Shown here piece after piece: positions 38,901 to 44,900 of a stretch of DNA of 64,000 bases. Positions within the stretch are counted from its first letter, which is position 1, and the number at the start of each line of letters is the position of its first letter. Under the pieces are notes generated by a model. It was not told where the DNA came from and ran no database searches. It worked only from the letters and a program-made list of their open reading frames with translations. Origin of the DNA: Ophiura sarsii (Eukaryota; Echinodermata; Ophiuroidea; Amphilepidida; Ophiuridae); contig CM069448.1 of NCBI GenBank assembly GCA_035610835.1, positions 9,301,607-9,365,606 of the forward strand, written 5' to 3'. Made by a program: the position numbers and the translations under genes.

Positions 38901-41900
38901 ATGTGCCGATAATCGAACCAATGCCAGTAATATTTGAGTCTGGACAGTCCGAACAGGATGTATATATAGAACTTGGGAATGATAACACAGCTGAACGTGG
39001 AGAACAGTTTACTGTGGAATTGTCTTTGTCCGACGATGATGTTAATAACGAGATCAATGGTGGAAGAGCTCAGGTAGTTATATTTGATGATGATACATTC
39101 GGACAAGCTGAAGGTTAGTAGTGGGAGATAGTTTTGTTTCAGGCATCACTTGCCTTGACAAATGAATCATGTGATATCATCATCATCTTGTGTAATGGGA
39201 GAGTCCAGATTAGCTCAAATTGGACCGAGTGAAATAGTTTTTATTTAATTTATTTTTGTTATTATTAAAAAAAAATCCATATACTGATTTTATAATCACA
39301 CATTTTAACCATGTAATGTGTAATCAGTTGAGAGGATCTCAAACAATACCAATTTTTCCTTAAGGTACTGGCTATAAGTATCATTTCTTCTCAACCTAGC
39401 GGATCCTTGAACACATAATCAGTGAGTAACCGTGTGCTTGGGACCAGTTTAACGATCCAAGTATAAAGAATTTGGGAATCACTTTATAACAAGCAATGTG
39501 GGTAAAAAAGTAAGGACAACCATTGAAGCCACGCTGACATAATGTATTTAGGTACTGCCTAATAAAAATGCCATTAATGCACTACTATTTCATACATTGT
39601 TCTTTGTTTTAGTTTCAGGAGATCTTCAACTTAAAAACAACCTGTATGTTGCATTCGAAAACACTAGACGAGTAACTGTGTCTGTCGTCCGAAAATCCAA
39701 TCAAAACACCTGCTCAGTTCGTAAGTCAAATACATGTAAAAGTTAACACTGTTTTAATATTTTATAAAGGAGATCTTAAACGGTTGGTTTTCTCGCGTAA
39801 TTAGGTTATCATTTCATGGTTTTATAACGTCGTTTTGTAGGATTAATGTTTGCCCAGTCAAAATATGAATGGGAGAATGCACATTCAGTCTTTACGGCAA
39901 AATTGTAGAGAAACTAACATGAAACCACAACGGCATGTTTAAAAGGTTTATAAAGAGGCCTAGGCCTACTCCACGCCAAGCTATCGGATCGCGTATATGC
40001 CTTTGATGTCTGTGTTTTGATAGTGTGTTTTGGAAGGAGCAAAGATGGTATTTTGAATCTTGAATTTCTATTAAGTATGAATGACCTTGTATTTTAAAAT
40101 TTAGCGAAGTGTACTGTCGGGTTCGACTTCCAATTTTCCGATTTTTTAAAATCTTTTATAAAATGGTCTATAAATGTGTACACAAGTAGCAAGAGTGAGA
40201 TATCATGCTCGTTTTTATTTTAATTGGGCGGAGAAAAGGGGACCGAGGGTGGATCATTGAGGAACACCACAGCACAACATTTAATTGGATTAGTTTTGAT
40301 GACTGATAATGGTGTATTGACCATATCTATTCCTGCATGTTTTTCAGGTTTGCAAAGAATCAATTTTGGATATCATTATGTTCTACACAACCATGACAAC
40401 CAGTGATACATACATGATAATAATTGCAACTACCAATACGGTATATCCTTGGACAATCAGACCTACCAAAAATATATTATGTAAAAATCCAAATTATTGT
40501 TGCATGTGCATTGATTTCGTAGACGTAGTATAATACAACAACATTCTTATTTATTTACAAGGTGTATCAACTAGACCTTCGTACGAAGGGATTCAAGCCA
40601 CTTCCGGAACTGATTACATTGATGGTAATGAGGTCATAGAGTTCATTCCAGGCATAACAAATATTGACGTCAGTTTTGAAATCGGTGACGACACCAGTAT
40701 GGAAGACATCGAGACTTTTGAAGTGTATTTGAGTGACGCAATTGGATGCGACATTGGTGAAGAAGACAGTGCTAGGGTAGACATATATGATGATGACCTT
40801 CAGGGTCAAGTTGGTAATTATTGACAATCGCTTGCCCAGCCAACATCGATCGTGGGCCCACAGTGGGCCCTCACGGGACCCTTAATATTTTGGCCACTTT
40901 GGCCCGTATACAGGCCAAAGTGGCCAAAATGTTAAGGGTCCCATGAGGGCCCACTGTTGGCCCACGATCGATGTTGGCTGGGTGGTGTGTGTTTGATACG
41001 TGTTTTGATATCTTTTAATACAGTGGTTCACAACCTCTGGGTCTGTCTCGACGCACATTTTGTGGGGTCGCGGACTAGCCTAATTTAACAAAGATAAAAT
41101 GCTTTATAATGTTGTATCATAGTAACACATGTTACTTTGTTCTGTAAGGGTCGCGCTCTGATGCTGGTTTCTGGAATGGGGTCACCACCCAAAAAAGGTT
41201 GGGAACAATTTCTTATAAAAGAACTGGCAGATCAAAGCTATTTTCGGAAGTAGTTAACGTACAGTGTTGAATGTTTATAGAATAAACTGTTTTAATCATT
41301 ACAATTTTAATCATTATCATTAGAATAAACTATTTTAATTATTACAATTACAATCAAAGTAATACAGTCAACATGAACTGACAACTATGTCAATTACCTC
41401 AACATCAATCCATTTACAGATTTATAGTCATAATTTGATATGAGCTGATGTGTTTGTATTGCCAATATTTAAAACACATCATTCTGTAGTAATTGTTTCA
41501 GTGCTCAATCACTCGATCTCGTACAAAGGGAGGTCTGAATATTGTGCTCAAAAGAACGACTCTATCGTCTGTTCAATGAATTGTTTCGGAGAGAGATGCT
41601 GTATTGACTTTTGATGACAAAATAGTGGTGATTTTGGCACATTCAGATGAAAACCTTCCCATATTCTCAAACAAGTGGCTGAGCACTGAAACAAGTATAT
41701 TCTACACATTTGGAATAATCGGAAAGATGAATACATTAATTAACAGTAAAAGTTGTAAATCAATTAAAGAAAGGCAGTAGTTATGTAAGTACGTTTTTGG
41801 TTTGTGGGTTTTTCAGGTTCTTTTGTTTAGAATTGATACGAACTAATAGACTTAATTAACTGACCATTGGCGCGGGTATATCGCTAGTGTTCAAATGTGT

Positions 41901-44900
41901 TGTGTTTTATATACATGTACAGTTCGATTCCGACTGAGCAGTTCTGAATATAAGGTTATTGAGAAAGAGAGAGATCTGTCACTTACCGTCATACGATATG
42001 GTGATCTACAGGAAACCGTCTCAGTGTGTAAGTCAATAAAAAAGTTGATAGTTGTCATATGTTGGCAAGACAGACATTCTAAATGCACTCTGTCAGAAAC
42101 TCGTTACCTTACCCGTTATTATTACTTAGGAGACTCTCCTTATTAGTATAAACTCCTCGAGTTACCGGTATACCAACCATTATAGGTAGACATTACTTCC
42201 CTTTTCATAATATCAATCCCATTTCACCAACAATCATTGTTATTATAACCACCCCTTCGATATCCTATTCCACATTCCCTTCTATCAGCTCAAGTCATTG
42301 AGGATCCATTCTTTTCCATTTCACTGCTAATCATTGTTTTGAGGACACTTCTTATTCTAGATTATAATATAAGCCTACTTTAAGAACCTAAGAGGTGGTG
42401 ATATCTCTGAACTCATTTTTAGTTTTGGCGGCCATATTGAATTTGCGTCAAAATCTACCTACCAACTACCTAACATCAACCACGAACTACCCCAACCAAC
42501 ACCATCATATTTACCACCAGCCCATTACCATCGTTAACACTCCTATCAATTCTAACGCCAAACATACCTATTTATGTTCAGCCCTTTACGCCAATATGCC
42601 CATTATTTTAGTCTTGATATTTCTGTAGACATCCGTACCACCGAAGTAGGAGGTGCTACACCAGTGGCTGACTATACCCCGGTGGCAGCGAGTAGTATTA
42701 CTTTCCATCGTGGACAACAATCAATTGAATTGCCTATACGTATTAGTGATGATGGCATAACGGAAGGCTCGGAGTCCTTCCGTGTCGAATTATTCAATCC
42801 AAGTGGCGGGATTCTTGATTCAGAGAACGCAGCAGCGCAAGTGACTATCCTGGATGATGATTACGATGGTGGTAAGTGGCGGATGCCATTTCGCGGTCAT
42901 TTAAAATTCCATCTGTAAAGATTTTTCTACAAATGCTAATGTTTCATTTTCATAGGTGCCTCTGTAATTATTATAAACTTGGTGCCAATGTGATGTTTAG
43001 CATACCTAGAGGTCAGAAACTAGCCTACTGTGTATAAACATTTTGCAATGACAGGCTTTGAGGACCACTTAAAAAGTTGCTTTCTAATGGTATACATAAA
43101 TATATTACGGGTTGATCATGTTGATTGTATTATCGCTTCCATTTTATGCCACCCTGTAGCTCTGCCTCAGACATATTTCAATTTCCAACAATCAAGGATT
43201 GAAGTATTGGAATCTGCCCGTGAAGCTAAGGTTGTTATCTTGAGAGAGAACTACCAACTCCAAACATCTTATGTCAGTAAGTGTTAAGTTTCGATAGTGA
43301 TGTTAACGTTTGCATAACTCAAGTTTCTATATTTTTTACATTCATTTTGTTTCCACGTTCGTTTCCATATTAGTTTCCATTAGATTCCATTACATATTGC
43401 TCTATCTTAAGGTCCCCAAATATTGGGGTAGATCCAGCGAGATGGGCGAATTCTTGTAATTTCGGAAGACCCCCACGTTCGTGAAGGATGCACTAAGCCA
43501 TTAACGTTCCTCTTGTGATATTAAATGTTGTTCTTTCAAATTCGAAATCAATAAAGATTAAATCGATATTAATAACAGCCAATGGTGCTACCATGCATAT
43601 GGCATTAAAACAAAAACGCGTCACGTGATGAATTTGGTTTCCCTGACAATATTCGGTTATGATTCGTATGCGTGATTTGACTTTGCGGAAATAAAGATGA
43701 AATTTGACTTCAAGTTCACAAGTTACACTTCCATAGTTTGATCAGATCCAAGCCTCCTTACAGCAGCGAATGAATACAGAAAGACGTGGGCGCGCATAAA
43801 GGCAACAAGCGCACTGTGCAGTATATGCATGTCTATGCGTGTGGCCAAAATTGTGCGAGAACGCTTGGATCACTTTTAATCGCCGAATATTTCTCGCCAA
43901 TTTGGAACTGATTAAACTATAGTTTCATAAAATCATTTTGCAAACTATAACACAATCCCTCGACAATCACATATCATGCACATTCTACTAACGTCACTCT
44001 CCTGTATGCATAGCCGTAGCCAGTGAATCGGTTGGTATCAACGGAGCTACATCTTCCGATTACGTGACAGTACCCCCAAGACGAATCGAATTTGCTCCTG
44101 GTGTCTCAAGCTATACATTGGAGGTGCTGCTATTGGATGATTCTCGTCAGGAATCCGGGGAGGTGTTTCGTCTTAGACTTTCAGAAGCCACGAATGGAGC
44201 ATTGGGCGATGACGCAGAAATCGATGTTCACATCATTGATGACGATAGTATGTATAATAAATAAAACCCATTAGTAATATGGCACTTGCACGAGGAGGTC
44301 ATTAGTTCAAATCATCGTTTACAAGAAGACATGTATATAATATGGAGTGCAATACCAACCATTGGGTCAATATCTGTTAACCGATGATTGGACTGTACTC
44401 CATACATTTGCATGTCTTCTGGGGACAATTCTAACTAATTACCTCCTACTGGTCATGCAAGCACCCTACATACGCGTAGAATGGTGGACGCAAAAATCAA
44501 ATTTAATTTCTTCCTCTGTAAGGTCACCATCGTTTATGAGGAAGAGCTATTGGAAAAGTGTACTGGAACATGGTACATAAAAATGTTCCAGTTTTGCTCG
44601 AAACTGGAACACAATTTGGTGTTCCAGTATCGACCGATACTGGAACAGTAAAATCGTACCAGTATCGACCGATATTGGCAACTTTAATGTTCCAGTATCG
44701 AACGATACTGGTATACCAGTATTTGGGACCTAAAGTACACTTGAGCTATTTTTCTAGATAGTGACAATTATGAACCCTTCTGCTATGGACAATGGAAAGC
44801 GGGAAATGTGGGTTAATGTAGAGTATTACTAACATTATTATATTTTTAACGCACTTAGCATATTGAGGGGAATGAGTTCATACTGATTTAAATGTTCTCA

